Shown here one piece after another: positions 8,279 through 16,828 of a stretch of DNA of 64,000 nt. The translations under genes and the position numbers were made by a program. Origin of the DNA: Nibrella saemangeumensis (GTDB lineage: Bacteria > Bacteroidota > Bacteroidia > Cytophagales > Spirosomataceae); NCBI RefSeq assembly GCF_039541915.1, contig NZ_BAABHD010000084.1:1-64000 (forward strand), in the 5' to 3' direction. The first letter of the stretch is position 1, and each line of letters starts with the position of its first letter. Below the pieces are notes generated by a model. It was not told where the DNA came from. It saw only the letters and a program-made list of their open reading frames with translations, and ran no database searches.

Positions 8279-8421
8279 CAGCCCACTGCTTTAGCTGTGG
8301 GTACTGGCAAACGAACCATAATCCGTTAACCGTTTCAACGGTTTTGAATAGCGTAAACCGTTAAAACGGTTCCGATTTGAATGATAGAAACTGCCTGTCC
8401 CACAGCTAAAGCAGTGGGCTG
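8279..8421. repeat. 143-bp MITE/REP-like element with 23-bp perfect terminal inverted repeats
   Basis: The ends 8279-8301 and 8399-8421 are perfect 23-bp inverted copies (begin CAGCCCACTGC, end GTGGGCTG). The 97-bp interior has two short self-complementary blocks, AACCGTTTCAACGGTT and AACCGTTAAAACGGTT. It codes for nothing and lies between crotonase and ligase genes on the same strand. The form suits a non-autonomous element mobilised in trans. Confidence 0.75.
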
Positions 8422-8452
8422 AATAAACGAAACCCGGAAATAACCTGAACAG

Positions 8453-10285
8453 ATGCCTGCTTCCTTCAAACAAACAGCCTTTGGCCCGACCAGAACCCGG
8501 AAGGAAGTTTGCCCCGACGGGTCTATTCACCTGCGCCTGGAGCAGCCGTTGGCACCATATCCGGAAAAACTGACGGAAAAGCTGTTGTACTGGGCCGAAC
8601 AGCAGCCCGATAAAACCTTCCTGGCCCGGCGAAACAGACAGGGTGACTGGGTAACGCTATCCTACCGGCAGACGCTGGACCAGGTCCGTTCTATCGCCCA
8701 GTATCTGCTGAATCTGGGGCTGACGGCTGAGGAGACCATCGTCATCTTATCCGAGAACAGCCTGGAACACGCCTTGCTAGCCTTAGCCGCCGTGCATATC
8801 GGTATTCCGTATTCTCCAATTTCACCGCCGTACTCGCTGGTGTCAAAGGATTTAGGCCGACTGAAGCACTGCCTGCAACTAATGACGCCCAAAGTCATTT
8901 TTGCGCAGAACGGCAGGGTGTACGCCAGAGCGTTGCAGTTAGCCCACTCGCTTTTCCCATCGGCTACCATTATCACGGCCGAAGAAGGTACTGCCGTTGG
9001 TTTTTCGGAATTGCTGACCGTGCCGCCGACGAGTGCCGTTGAGGAAGCATTTGCAACCGTGAAACCGGCCAGTGTGGCGAAGGTGTTGTTTACCTCCGGC
9101 TCAACCGGCCTGCCCAAGGGCGTGATAAATACGCATCAGATGTGGTGCGCCAACTTGCAGCAGATTACGCAGGTATTTCCGTTCATGGCCGCCGAGCCAC
9201 CCGTGTTCATCGACTGGTTACCCTGGAATCATACCTTCGGCGGTAATCATAATTTCGGGCTTACACTCTACCATGGCGGTACGTTATACATCGACGACGG
9301 CAAACCGACTCCGCAGCACATCGAAACAACCGTACGGAATCTGCGCGAGATTTCCCCAACGGCCTACTTCAACGTGCCAAAAGGTTTTGAGATGCTGATT
9401 CCGTATGTCGAGCGGGAGCCGGAACTGCGCCAAACCTTCTTCAAAAAGCTGAGCATTCTTTTTTATGCCGGGGCCAGTCTGGCGCAGCCGGTGTGGAATC
9501 GCTGGGAGGAGTTGGCCGTCGAAACCATCGGGGAGCGGATACCCATTATCACCGGTTTGGGCTGTACGGAAGCAGGACCATCGGCGATGTTCGCCAACTG
9601 GGGCGGCAGTTTCTCCGGACTGCTGGGCGTACCCGTAGCGGGTATGGACGTAAAACTGGTGCCGAACGGCGATAAACTGGAGGCCCGGTACAAAGCCCCT
9701 AATGTAACACCCGGCTACTGGCGCAATGAGGAGGCTACCGGCAATGCCTTTGACGAAGACGGCTATTACAAAACCGGTGATGCAGTGAAATTCCTGGACG
9801 ACGAAAACCCGGACAAAGGACTGATCTTCGACGGGCGCATTGCCGAAGATTTCAAATTGTCGACCGGAACCTGGGTGAACGTGGGTGTCATGAAGGCTAA
9901 AGTCATAGCCGCCGGCTCACCCGTGGTGCAGGATGTGGTCATTGCGGGTCTGGACCGTGAATACGTGGGAGTGATTCTGTTCCTGAACGCCGATGCCTGC
10001 CGGAAGCTTTGCAATCTGTCAGCGGACGTTTCAATCCAAGACGCTTTTCAGCACTCTACAGTAAAAGCGTACATCGACCAGCTTCTCATAACGATAAACC
10101 AGACCGCCACCGGCAGTGCCACGCGGGTAGAGCGGGCTGTCATTGCCCTCGACCCGCCGTCTATCGACCTGGGCGAAATTACCGACAAAGGTTCGCTGAA
10201 CCAACGCGCCATCCTGCGGCACCGGGCCAGCCTGGTAGACCAACTCTACCAGCCCGAGCCAACCAGTCAACCAATTAACCATTGA
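8453..10285 (+). CDS. feruloyl-CoA synthase-like AMP-forming ligase
   Basis: This is a 610-residue adenylate-forming enzyme. The P-loop-like motif TSGSTGLPKG is at residues 214-223. Later motifs are GLGCTEAGP (A5 region), YYKTGDA and FDGRIAEDFKLSTGTWV. The last is a variant of the hinge motif that I associate with the feruloyl-CoA synthase branch of the family. It would activate ferulate or another hydroxycinnamate with ATP and CoA in the cytosol. The N-terminus (FGPTRTRKEVCPDGSIHLR) also fits that branch. The crotonase gene lies upstream, and an aromatic-acid carrier and esterases lie downstream. The exact acid is not proven; benzoate-like or aliphatic acids remain possible. Confidence 0.82.
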   Translation: MPASFKQTAFGPTRTRKEVCPDGSIHLRLEQPLAPYPEKLTEKLLYWAEQQPDKTFLARRNRQGDWVTLSYRQTLDQVRSIAQYLLNLGLTAEETIVILSENSLEHALLALAAVHIGIPYSPISPPYSLVSKDLGRLKHCLQLMTPKVIFAQNGRVYARALQLAHSLFPSATIITAEEGTAVGFSELLTVPPTSAVEEAFATVKPASVAKVLFTSGSTGLPKGVINTHQMWCANLQQITQVFPFMAAEPPVFIDWLPWNHTFGGNHNFGLTLYHGGTLYIDDGKPTPQHIETTVRNLREISPTAYFNVPKGFEMLIPYVEREPELRQTFFKKLSILFYAGASLAQPVWNRWEELAVETIGERIPIITGLGCTEAGPSAMFANWGGSFSGLLGVPVAGMDVKLVPNGDKLEARYKAPNVTPGYWRNEEATGNAFDEDGYYKTGDAVKFLDDENPDKGLIFDGRIAEDFKLSTGTWVNVGVMKAKVIAAGSPVVQDVVIAGLDREYVGVILFLNADACRKLCNLSADVSIQDAFQHSTVKAYIDQLLITINQTATGSATRVERAVIALDPPSIDLGEITDKGSLNQRAILRHRASLVDQLYQPEPTSQPINH

Positions 10286-10312
10286 ACCAATTAACCATTG
10301 AACCAATTAACC
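10271..10312. repeat. 16-bp direct tandem repeat, 2.6 copies
   Basis: The unit CCAATTAACCATTGAA occurs at 10271-10286 and 10287-10302 and partly at 10303-10312. The ligase stop codon (10283-10285) lies inside the first unit, so the repeat overlaps the gene end and fills the spacer before 10326. It is simple slippage-prone sequence. Confidence 0.85.
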
Positions 10313-10325
10313 CCAGCATACCCTA

Positions 10326-11435
10326 ATGAAAACTCCTCCCTTCAGAGCCGACCATGTCGGTAGTTTATTGAGAACACCCGAGGTAAAAGAAAACCGTCTG
10401 AAATGGCGGAAGGGTGAGATTTCCGCCGAAGAGCTGCGGGCCATTGAGGACAACGCCATTGCCGAAACGGTCAAAAAACTGGAATCGACCGGGATGCGCA
10501 GCATTACCGATGGTGAGTTCCGCCGGGATTACTTTCACCTTGATTTTCTGAAAGAACTGGAAGGTGTTACCGTAACCGGCGGCATCGATGCAAACCCCCA
10601 CGCCAAAGTGGCGGAGGACGGTTTTAAGCCCCCGGTACTGAGCGTTACCGGCAAGCTGAAGCACGTGAAGGATATTCAGGTAGACGATTTTAATTACCTC
10701 AAATCGGTCACCGCGCAAACGCCGAAAGTGTCGATACCCTCGCCGACGATGATTCACTTCCGGGGTGGTCGCAAATCGATTGATATTCATTCATACCCGG
10801 ATATGGATGAGTTTTTCCATGATCTGTCCGAGGCTTATAAGGAGGAGATTGACCATCTCTATCAGGCTGGTCTGCGTTACCTGCAACTGGACGATACCAA
10901 CCTGGCGTACCTCTGCGACCCCAAAATGCGGGCGGCCGCCGTGGAGCGGGGCGAAGACCCGAACGAACTCCCAAGAACCTACGCAGCCCTTATCAACTCA
11001 GTTATTGATGACCGTCCCGAGGACCTGACCGTGGGTATCCACCTGTGCCGGGGCAACTACCGCAGCACCTGGTTTGCCGAAGGTGGTTATGAGCCAGTCG
11101 CCGAAGTGCTGTTCAACACCATCAATGTGGATGCCTATTTTCTGGAGTACGATGATGAGCGGTCGGGCGATTTTGCCCCGTTGCGTTTCGTGCCCGATAA
11201 CAAGATGGTTGTGCTGGGTATCATCTCCTCGAAAGTGCGGGACATGGAAGACATGGATGATTTGCGCCGGCGCATCGACGAAGCGGCTCAGTACATGCCG
11301 CTGGAGAATATGTGCGTCAGTCCGCAGTGCGGGTTCTCGTCTACCCACCACGGCAACGACCTGACCTACGACGACCAGTGGAAAAAGATCGAACTGGTGG
11401 TGGATACGGCTACTAAAGTATGGGGGCAGCCGTGA
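10326..11435 (+). CDS. MetE-like cobalamin-independent methyltransferase (YxjG/YxjH type)
   Basis: This is a 369-residue protein that matches only the C-terminal catalytic half of MetE, as in the YxjG/YxjH group. The N-terminus FRADHVGSLLR is typical. Candidate zinc ligands are His239 and Cys241 (VGIHLCRGNYR) and Cys335 (VSPQCGFSS). The family moves a methyl group to a thiol such as homocysteine. Its place between a feruloyl-CoA synthase-like gene and an esterase is unusual and may link O-methyl groups of ferulate to C1 metabolism. That link is inference; the methyl donor cannot be read from the sequence. The start ATG lies 40 nt after the ligase stop. Confidence 0.82.
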   Translation: MKTPPFRADHVGSLLRTPEVKENRLKWRKGEISAEELRAIEDNAIAETVKKLESTGMRSITDGEFRRDYFHLDFLKELEGVTVTGGIDANPHAKVAEDGFKPPVLSVTGKLKHVKDIQVDDFNYLKSVTAQTPKVSIPSPTMIHFRGGRKSIDIHSYPDMDEFFHDLSEAYKEEIDHLYQAGLRYLQLDDTNLAYLCDPKMRAAAVERGEDPNELPRTYAALINSVIDDRPEDLTVGIHLCRGNYRSTWFAEGGYEPVAEVLFNTINVDAYFLEYDDERSGDFAPLRFVPDNKMVVLGIISSKVRDMEDMDDLRRRIDEAAQYMPLENMCVSPQCGFSSTHHGNDLTYDDQWKKIELVVDTATKVWGQP

Positions 11436-11443
11436 AAGAATTA

Positions 11444-11532
11444 TTGAATGATAGAGTGATTGAATGAAGGTTATCCGACTTCAACTGATTTATTTGAAGC
11501 CTGTTTTCTCATTCAATCACTCTATCATTCAA
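11444..11532. repeat. 24-bp perfect inverted repeat between co-directional genes
   Basis: The arms at 11444-11467 and 11509-11532 are perfect 24-bp inverted copies (begin TTGAATGATAG, end CTATCATTCAA) around a 41-nt loop. Imperfect ATTCAAT words continue to 11550. There is no T-run, so it is not a standard terminator, though it may attenuate transcription or protect the upstream mRNA. Confidence 0.85.
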
Positions 11533-11560
11533 CTTCAATCATTCAATCATTTCCCTTTCA

Positions 11561-12682
11561 ATGATCAAGTACCTACTACTCAGCCTCTGTCTCGCCGGCA
11601 GTGCCTTCGCCCAGGGGACTGTCGCCCGGACTGATTCGGGAAGTATAGACGGAGCCCATTACCGTATTCTTTTCCCTGAGAACTGGAAAGGAAAGCTGGT
11701 GATGTATGCCCACGGCTATGAGTTTATGGGGGCCAAACCCCGCCAGAGCCAGAACCCTCAGTTTCTGAACAATATGAAGCCCTTCCTGGAACGGGGCTTT
11801 GCCGTAGCCGCTTCGGACTACCGGCACCAGGGCTTTGCGATTCCGCAGGGGGTGGATGATACAGAGGCACTGCGCCAGTATTTTCTCAAAACGTACGGTA
11901 AGCCGGATACCACGTTCATGGTTGGACATTCAATGGGTGGGGGTGTGGCGCTGGCCACTCTCGAAAACTTCGGCCAGCATTATCTGGGCGGATTGCCGCT
12001 TTGTCCGTTTTCAAGCCGCCCGTACCTGCAAACCCGCAAGGAGTTTGATATGTACTCGACCTTCAATGGGCTGTTCCCCGGCATTGCTACCCCGCTGGCT
12101 GAGCTATTCGATGTGTCGAAACCGTATCAAGCCCAGCCTATGCAGGCGATGATGCCGAAAGCCATGGCTATCCGGAAAGCGATAGTGGCTAAAGATTCAG
12201 CGCTGGCGGTGGCGTTTGCCCGGCGGTTCGATTTACAACTGGATGACCTGCCGATGTCGTTATTTTTCAATGAAAACGTGTTGCGGGACATCGCGCAGAA
12301 GGCAAACGGGAATCCGTATGATAATACCAATACTGTCTATAGTGGCTTTCCGAATGATCTGGACGTGAACCGCAAAGCCGAACGACTGGCGGCTACCGTC
12401 AACCCAACAGGTCTGTTCGGAAAGTACGACCGCACCGGTAACATCAATAAACCCGTCGTATTGATGCATACCTTGTATGACCAGTTGATACCGCCAACGT
12501 ATGGCGTAACGAATTTTGAAAACATGGTGCATCAGCAAGGGAAAGACCAGTTCTTTACGGTCAAGTACACCAACGGTAGGGGACATTGCAATTTTACGCC
12601 CCAGCAGACCGGTAAGGCGTTTGATGAACTGCGTCGCTGGGTGAAAACAGGCGTAAAGGCGAAAGCCGGATTTGTGGAGTAA
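11561..12682 (+). CDS. secreted alpha/beta hydrolase, esterase-like
   Basis: This is a 373-residue protein with a signal peptide (about residues 1-17, SAFAQ). The nucleophile motif GHSMGG puts the serine at 124. A late Asp (near LMHTLYDQLIPP) and His (GRGHCNF) complete a plausible triad. KLVMYAHGYEF is the usual strand plus oxyanion region. It is periplasmic or extracellular. Because it lies in a hydroxycinnamate/malonate locus, it may release the acids from plant esters. A peptidase or lipase role is not excluded. The amidohydrolase gene starts 6 nt after its stop, which suggests one transcript. Confidence 0.78.
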   Translation: MIKYLLLSLCLAGSAFAQGTVARTDSGSIDGAHYRILFPENWKGKLVMYAHGYEFMGAKPRQSQNPQFLNNMKPFLERGFAVAASDYRHQGFAIPQGVDDTEALRQYFLKTYGKPDTTFMVGHSMGGGVALATLENFGQHYLGGLPLCPFSSRPYLQTRKEFDMYSTFNGLFPGIATPLAELFDVSKPYQAQPMQAMMPKAMAIRKAIVAKDSALAVAFARRFDLQLDDLPMSLFFNENVLRDIAQKANGNPYDNTNTVYSGFPNDLDVNRKAERLAATVNPTGLFGKYDRTGNINKPVVLMHTLYDQLIPPTYGVTNFENMVHQQGKDQFFTVKYTNGRGHCNFTPQQTGKAFDELRRWVKTGVKAKAGFVE

Positions 12683-12688
12683 GCAATT

Positions 12689-13555
12689 ATGATTGATATA
12701 GAAAAAATCACCGCCATCGACGTCCACACGCATGCCGAGGCATCGTGCTGGCAGCCGCATGACGACTTTCGTCCGGAACTGGATGAGGCTTTTGCCAAAT
12801 ACTTCAAATCCGACAAGCGCCCGACCATTCAGGAAACGGCGGACTACTACCGGGAGCGGAACATGGCGTTTGTGATGTTTACCGTCGACTCGGAGTTCAA
12901 CGTGGGTAAGCGCCGGATTCCGAATGAGGAGGTGGCCGAAGGGGCGCAGAAAAACGCCGATGTCATGATTGCCTTCGCCAGCATCGACCCGCACAAAGGG
13001 CGGATGGGTGCCCGCGAAGCCCGCAACCTGATTGAAAACTACGACGTAAAAGGTTTTAAGTTTCACCCGACGGTGCAGGGCTTTTACCCCAACGACCGGA
13101 TGGCGTATCACCTCTACGAAGTCATTGCCGAGTACCGGTTGCCGATGCTCTTTCATTCGGGCCATTCCGGGTTCGGGTCGGGTGTACGCGGGGGAGGAGG
13201 TTTCCGGCTGGAATACTCCAACCCGATTCACCTGGACGATGTAGCGATTGACTTTCCAGACAATCCCATCATCATTGCGCACCCCAGCTGGCCATGGCAG
13301 GACGAAGCCCTGTCGGTTGCGATGCACAAACCGAATATCTATATTGACCTGAGTGGCTGGTCGCCCAAGTACTTCCCGAAGCAGTTGGTGCAGTACGCCA
13401 ATACCATGCTGAAAGACCGGATGCTGTTTGGGACGGATTTTCCGCTGATTACGCCCGACCGTTGGATGAAGGATTTTGACGAAGCCGGGTTTCGGGAGGA
13501 AGTCAAGCCCTTAATCCTGAAAGAGAATGCCATCCGAATGTTGGGGCTGAAGTAG
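12689..13555 (+). CDS. amidohydrolase family 2 metal-dependent hydrolase/decarboxylase
   Basis: This is a 288-residue cytosolic TIM-barrel protein. The metal motif DVHTH is at 11-15. FKFHPT, LFHSGHSG, IAHPSWPW and the C-terminal GTDFP follow in the order expected for amidohydrolase_2. The subfamily includes aromatic-acid decarboxylases (LigW, gamma-resorcylate decarboxylase) and the 4-oxalomesaconate hydratase LigJ. In this neighbourhood a step in aromatic-acid breakdown is likely, but the reaction is not determined. It lies 6 nt after the esterase stop and 30 nt before the MFS carrier. Confidence 0.82.
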   Translation: MIDIEKITAIDVHTHAEASCWQPHDDFRPELDEAFAKYFKSDKRPTIQETADYYRERNMAFVMFTVDSEFNVGKRRIPNEEVAEGAQKNADVMIAFASIDPHKGRMGAREARNLIENYDVKGFKFHPTVQGFYPNDRMAYHLYEVIAEYRLPMLFHSGHSGFGSGVRGGGGFRLEYSNPIHLDDVAIDFPDNPIIIAHPSWPWQDEALSVAMHKPNIYIDLSGWSPKYFPKQLVQYANTMLKDRMLFGTDFPLITPDRWMKDFDEAGFREEVKPLILKENAIRMLGLK

Positions 13556-13585
13556 CCTTTGCGAGTGCCTAAACCCCTTTAACCC

Positions 13586-14884
13586 ATGGAGGTTAGTTCG
13601 AAACCCCTCATAGACCAGCGGCCAATTACACGGCTTCAATACGCTACGGTGCTTATCTGCTTCCTGATGAACATGCTCGACGGCATGGACGTGATGGTTA
13701 TCTCGTATGCTGCTCCCGCCATCGCCAAAGGCTGGAGCGTCAGTCCTGAAGCCTTGGGTATTGTCTTCAGTTCGGGCTTAGTTGGCATGACCTTCGGGGC
13801 GTTGTTCCTGACTCCTTATGCTGATAAAATCGGTCGAAAAGCGATGATTCTGGTTAGCGCGGCCATTATGGGCACCAGTATTTTCCTGACCGCTTATTCT
13901 ACTTCCGTTGTTGCCCTGATTGGGTTTCGCTTTATCAGCGGGTTAGGTATCGGCTGTATGCTGGCCAGTACGGCCGCGCTGGCTGCCGAGTATACGCCGG
14001 ATAAGACAAGAGATTTCTGGGTGAGCTTCGTAGTGTCAGGCTATCCCGTAGGCGCAGTTGCGTCGGGCCTGGTAGCCGCAAAAGTTATTCCCCAGTACGG
14101 CTGGCCCTCAATATTTCAACTGGCGGGCGTAGCTACGCTGATGGCTTTGCCGCTGGTTTATTTCCTGCTGTCAGAGTCGCTGGAGTTTTACCTGAAATCA
14201 CAGCCCCGACAGGCGCTGGAAAAGGCGAACGACATTCTGGCCCGGATGGGGGCGGGTCAATTGGATACGCTACCTGCCAAACCAGTTAAGCGGCAGGGTA
14301 TGCCCATCAATTCAGTATTGGATGGTGAATACAAACTACCAACCATTCAGCTGTGGATTGCCTTGTTTCTGGCGTTTGCTACCCTGTACTTTCTCACGAG
14401 CTGGATTCCCAAACTGGCCTCCAACGCCGGGCTGTCGGTCGAACTGGCTATCTACGCCGGAACGGTTTTCAACGTAGGCGCTTTTTTCGGTATCGTGACG
14501 CAGGGGTACTTTTCCAGCCGGTATGGCCTTAAACGGACAATTGGTGTTATCCTGATTCTGACGGGTGTGCTGATGGCGGCTTTCCAGCTATTTATCGGTT
14601 CAACGGTGCTGCTGTTCGTCTTCGGTCTGCTGGGGTTTGGGATACAGGGGGGCTTTGTCGGATTGTATGCCGTGGCCGCGCGGATGTACCCCACCGAGTT
14701 CCGGACTACGGGCGTAGGCTATTCCATTGGCATTGGCCGGCTCGGCGGGATTATTGGCCCTGCAATAGGAGGAGTGTTAATTGGTATGGGTTTATCGATG
14801 GTCGCCAACTTTCTGATTTACGCGATTCCGACCGTCTTTGCGGGAATAATGACGATGTATATTTCGTCAAAAAAGATAAGCTGA
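13586..14884 (+). CDS. MFS transporter, aromatic acid:H+ symporter (AAHS)-like
   Basis: This is a 432-residue inner-membrane protein with about 12 hydrophobic segments. The family signature DGMDVMVIS lies in the first helix, corresponding to the DGxD motif of PcaK, BenK and VanK. The loop motif ADKIGRKAM lies between helices 2 and 3. RFISGLGIGCML is in helix 4. It is expected to import an aromatic or related organic acid by proton symport. It is followed 9 nt later by the second ligase gene, so uptake and CoA activation are probably co-expressed. A general organic-acid carrier is the main alternative. Confidence 0.84.
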   Translation: MEVSSKPLIDQRPITRLQYATVLICFLMNMLDGMDVMVISYAAPAIAKGWSVSPEALGIVFSSGLVGMTFGALFLTPYADKIGRKAMILVSAAIMGTSIFLTAYSTSVVALIGFRFISGLGIGCMLASTAALAAEYTPDKTRDFWVSFVVSGYPVGAVASGLVAAKVIPQYGWPSIFQLAGVATLMALPLVYFLLSESLEFYLKSQPRQALEKANDILARMGAGQLDTLPAKPVKRQGMPINSVLDGEYKLPTIQLWIALFLAFATLYFLTSWIPKLASNAGLSVELAIYAGTVFNVGAFFGIVTQGYFSSRYGLKRTIGVILILTGVLMAAFQLFIGSTVLLFVFGLLGFGIQGGFVGLYAVAARMYPTEFRTTGVGYSIGIGRLGGIIGPAIGGVLIGMGLSMVANFLIYAIPTVFAGIMTMYISSKKIS

Positions 14885-14893
14885 TTTACTTTT

Positions 14894-16384
14894 ATGCTTC
14901 AACTGATTCAAAACGCTACTCGTAATGCCGAATTGACAGCCGTTATTTTGGACGGTCAATCGTATACCTATCAGCAACTCCTCGATGCCTCAGCGGCCAT
15001 AGCGGCTCTTTTACTGGAGGATTCGACGGACCTCACCGAAGCCCGTGTAGCTTTCATGGTAACGCCGGGGTTCGATTACGTACGGGTGCAATGGGGGATC
15101 TGGCGGGCCGGTGGCGTTGCGGTTCCGCTGGCGCTGTCGTATCCGCTTCCTTCGCTGCGGTATGTCATTGAAGATACCGGTACCCAGATAGTCGTAGCCG
15201 ATAAGCCATTTGCAGAATTACTGGCCCCCCTGGTGGAAGAAAAAGGACTGCGGCTGATTGTACTGGGTGAGGAGGACGAGGCAAATCGTTCTAAAGCACT
15301 GCCTGATTTGGATGGTAGTCGCCGGGCTATGATTCTGTACACCAGCGGGACCACCAACCTGCCCAAAGGGGTGGTGACTACCCACGCCAACCTGGAAGCG
15401 CAGATTTCGACGCTGGTAGATGTCTGGCAGTGGTCATCAATCGACCATGTTCTGTGCGTACTTCCGCTGCACCATGTTCATGGTATCGTCAACGTAGTTT
15501 CCTGTGCGCTCTGGTCTGGTGCCACCGTTGAGTTTCTGCCCAACTTCTCGGCCGAAGTGATATTTGGCATATTCCAGCACGGGCAGGTCAATGTGTTTAT
15601 GGCGGTGCCAACCATTTACTTTAAGCTGATTGCATATTGGGAAGGTCTCACAGCCGATGAGCAGCAGCGGATATCAGCAACGCTGTCCCGCTTCCGCCTG
15701 ATGGTATCGGGTTCAGCGGCTCTACCGGCTTCGGTGATGGAACGGTGGAAAGCTATCAGCGGCCATACCCTGCTCGAACGCTACGGCATGACGGAAATCG
15801 GGATGGGAATCAGCAATCCTTATGATGGTGAGCGTCGGACGGGCTACATTGGTCTGCCGCTGCCAGGTGTCAGTGTTCGATTGATAAACGAGGAGAATGA
15901 AGATGTGCCTGATGGACAGCCCGGTGAGATCCAGATAAAGGGGGCCAACGTATTCCTGGAATACTGGAACCGACCCGACGCTACGCAGAAAGCATTTTCA
16001 GAAGATGGCTGGTTTCGCACGGGCGACATCGCCGTGGTCGAAGACGGCTACTACCGCATACTAGGCCGAGACTCCATCGACATTATCAAATCGGGCGGGT
16101 ACAAAATCTCCGCCCTCGAAATTGAAGAAGTCCTGCGCACCCATCCCGCCATCAGCGATTGCAGTGTGGTGGGTATTCCCAACGATGAATGGGGTGAACT
16201 GGTATCCGCCGTGCTCATCCTGAAAGACAACGCCGTAACCACTACCGACATTAACACCTGGCTGCGCGAGCGGATGCCCGGCTACAAACTACCCCGGCAG
16301 TACCGGCTTGTCGATGACCTGCCCCGCAACGCCATGGGCAAAGTCACCAAGAACGATTTGAAAGCTTTATTCAAGAATGAGTGA
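14894..16384 (+). CDS. malonyl-CoA synthetase-like acyl-CoA ligase (ACSF3/MatB type)
   Basis: This is a 496-residue AMP-forming ligase. TSGTTNLPKG is at residues 150-159. LPLHHVHGIVN, VNVFMAVPTIYFKL and ERYGMTEIGM closely resemble human ACSF3, a malonyl/methylmalonyl-CoA synthetase, and bacterial MatB. The hinge GRDSIDIIKSGGYKIS and a C-terminal Lys in NAMGKVTKND complete the enzyme. It would turn malonate, ATP and CoA into malonyl-CoA. The call is supported by the malonate carrier genes madL and madM immediately downstream (49 nt to the first). The substrate is inferred from sequence resemblance and neighbours. Confidence 0.84.
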   Translation: MLQLIQNATRNAELTAVILDGQSYTYQQLLDASAAIAALLLEDSTDLTEARVAFMVTPGFDYVRVQWGIWRAGGVAVPLALSYPLPSLRYVIEDTGTQIVVADKPFAELLAPLVEEKGLRLIVLGEEDEANRSKALPDLDGSRRAMILYTSGTTNLPKGVVTTHANLEAQISTLVDVWQWSSIDHVLCVLPLHHVHGIVNVVSCALWSGATVEFLPNFSAEVIFGIFQHGQVNVFMAVPTIYFKLIAYWEGLTADEQQRISATLSRFRLMVSGSAALPASVMERWKAISGHTLLERYGMTEIGMGISNPYDGERRTGYIGLPLPGVSVRLINEENEDVPDGQPGEIQIKGANVFLEYWNRPDATQKAFSEDGWFRTGDIAVVEDGYYRILGRDSIDIIKSGGYKISALEIEEVLRTHPAISDCSVVGIPNDEWGELVSAVLILKDNAVTTTDINTWLRERMPGYKLPRQYRLVDDLPRNAMGKVTKNDLKALFKNE

Positions 16385-16406
16385 TAACTTTTAACTCATC
16401 ACTCAT
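16377..16406. repeat. 9-bp inverted repeat and ACTCAT direct repeats
   Basis: ATGAGTGAT (16377-16385) and ATCACTCAT (16398-16406) are inverted. Further ACTCAT/ACTCTT words run to 16423. It overlaps the ligase stop and fills most of the gap before madL. It is simple-sequence spacer with no clear signal beyond a weak hairpin. Confidence 0.6.
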
Positions 16407-16432
16407 CACTCTTAACTCATAACTCCTTCCCC

Positions 16433-16828
16433 ATGACTATATACGGTGTGGCTATCCTGGCGTTCTGCTACGTGATCGGCCAACTAACGGGTGAACTGCT
16501 CGGCCATCTGATTGGCATCGACGCCAACGTGGGCGGGGTTGGCTTTGCCATGCTGCTGCTCATTCTGGTGAACGACTGGTTTACGAAGAAAGGCTACATG
16601 GACAAGCTGACCGAAAGCGGCATTCAGTTCTGGAGTCAGCTCTATATTCCGATTGTGGTAGCCATGTCGGCCATTCAGAACGTAAAACTGGCGGTTTCCA
16701 GCGGCTTTATTGCCATACTGGCCGGCACAGTACCGGTTGTGCTCTGTGTATCTACTATCCCGCTGCTCACGAAATTGGCTAAGCCTAAATCTACCGACCA
16801 CCATGGACATTATCACCCGGTTCCTTGA
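16433..16828 (+). CDS. madL: malonate transporter subunit MadL
   Basis: This is a 131-residue inner-membrane protein with about four hydrophobic segments. The N-terminus (MTIYGVAILAFCYVIGQLTG) and the stretch GVGFAMLLLILVND fit MadL, the small subunit of the sodium-dependent malonate carrier first described in Malonomonas rubra. The C-terminus is His-rich and polar (STDHHGHYHPVP). The next gene, encoding MadM, overlaps its last 26 nt, the usual arrangement for the two subunits. The upstream malonyl-CoA synthetase-like gene supports malonate as substrate. No malonate decarboxylase genes are present, so CoA activation appears to replace them here. Confidence 0.88.
   Translation: MTIYGVAILAFCYVIGQLTGELLGHLIGIDANVGGVGFAMLLLILVNDWFTKKGYMDKLTESGIQFWSQLYIPIVVAMSAIQNVKLAVSSGFIAILAGTVPVVLCVSTIPLLTKLAKPKSTDHHGHYHPVP

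Noticed and set aside
12260..13327. 355-codon antisense frame over the esterase and amidohydrolase genes
   Set aside because: It spans two real genes and their junction on the other strand; no motif, signal or start context.
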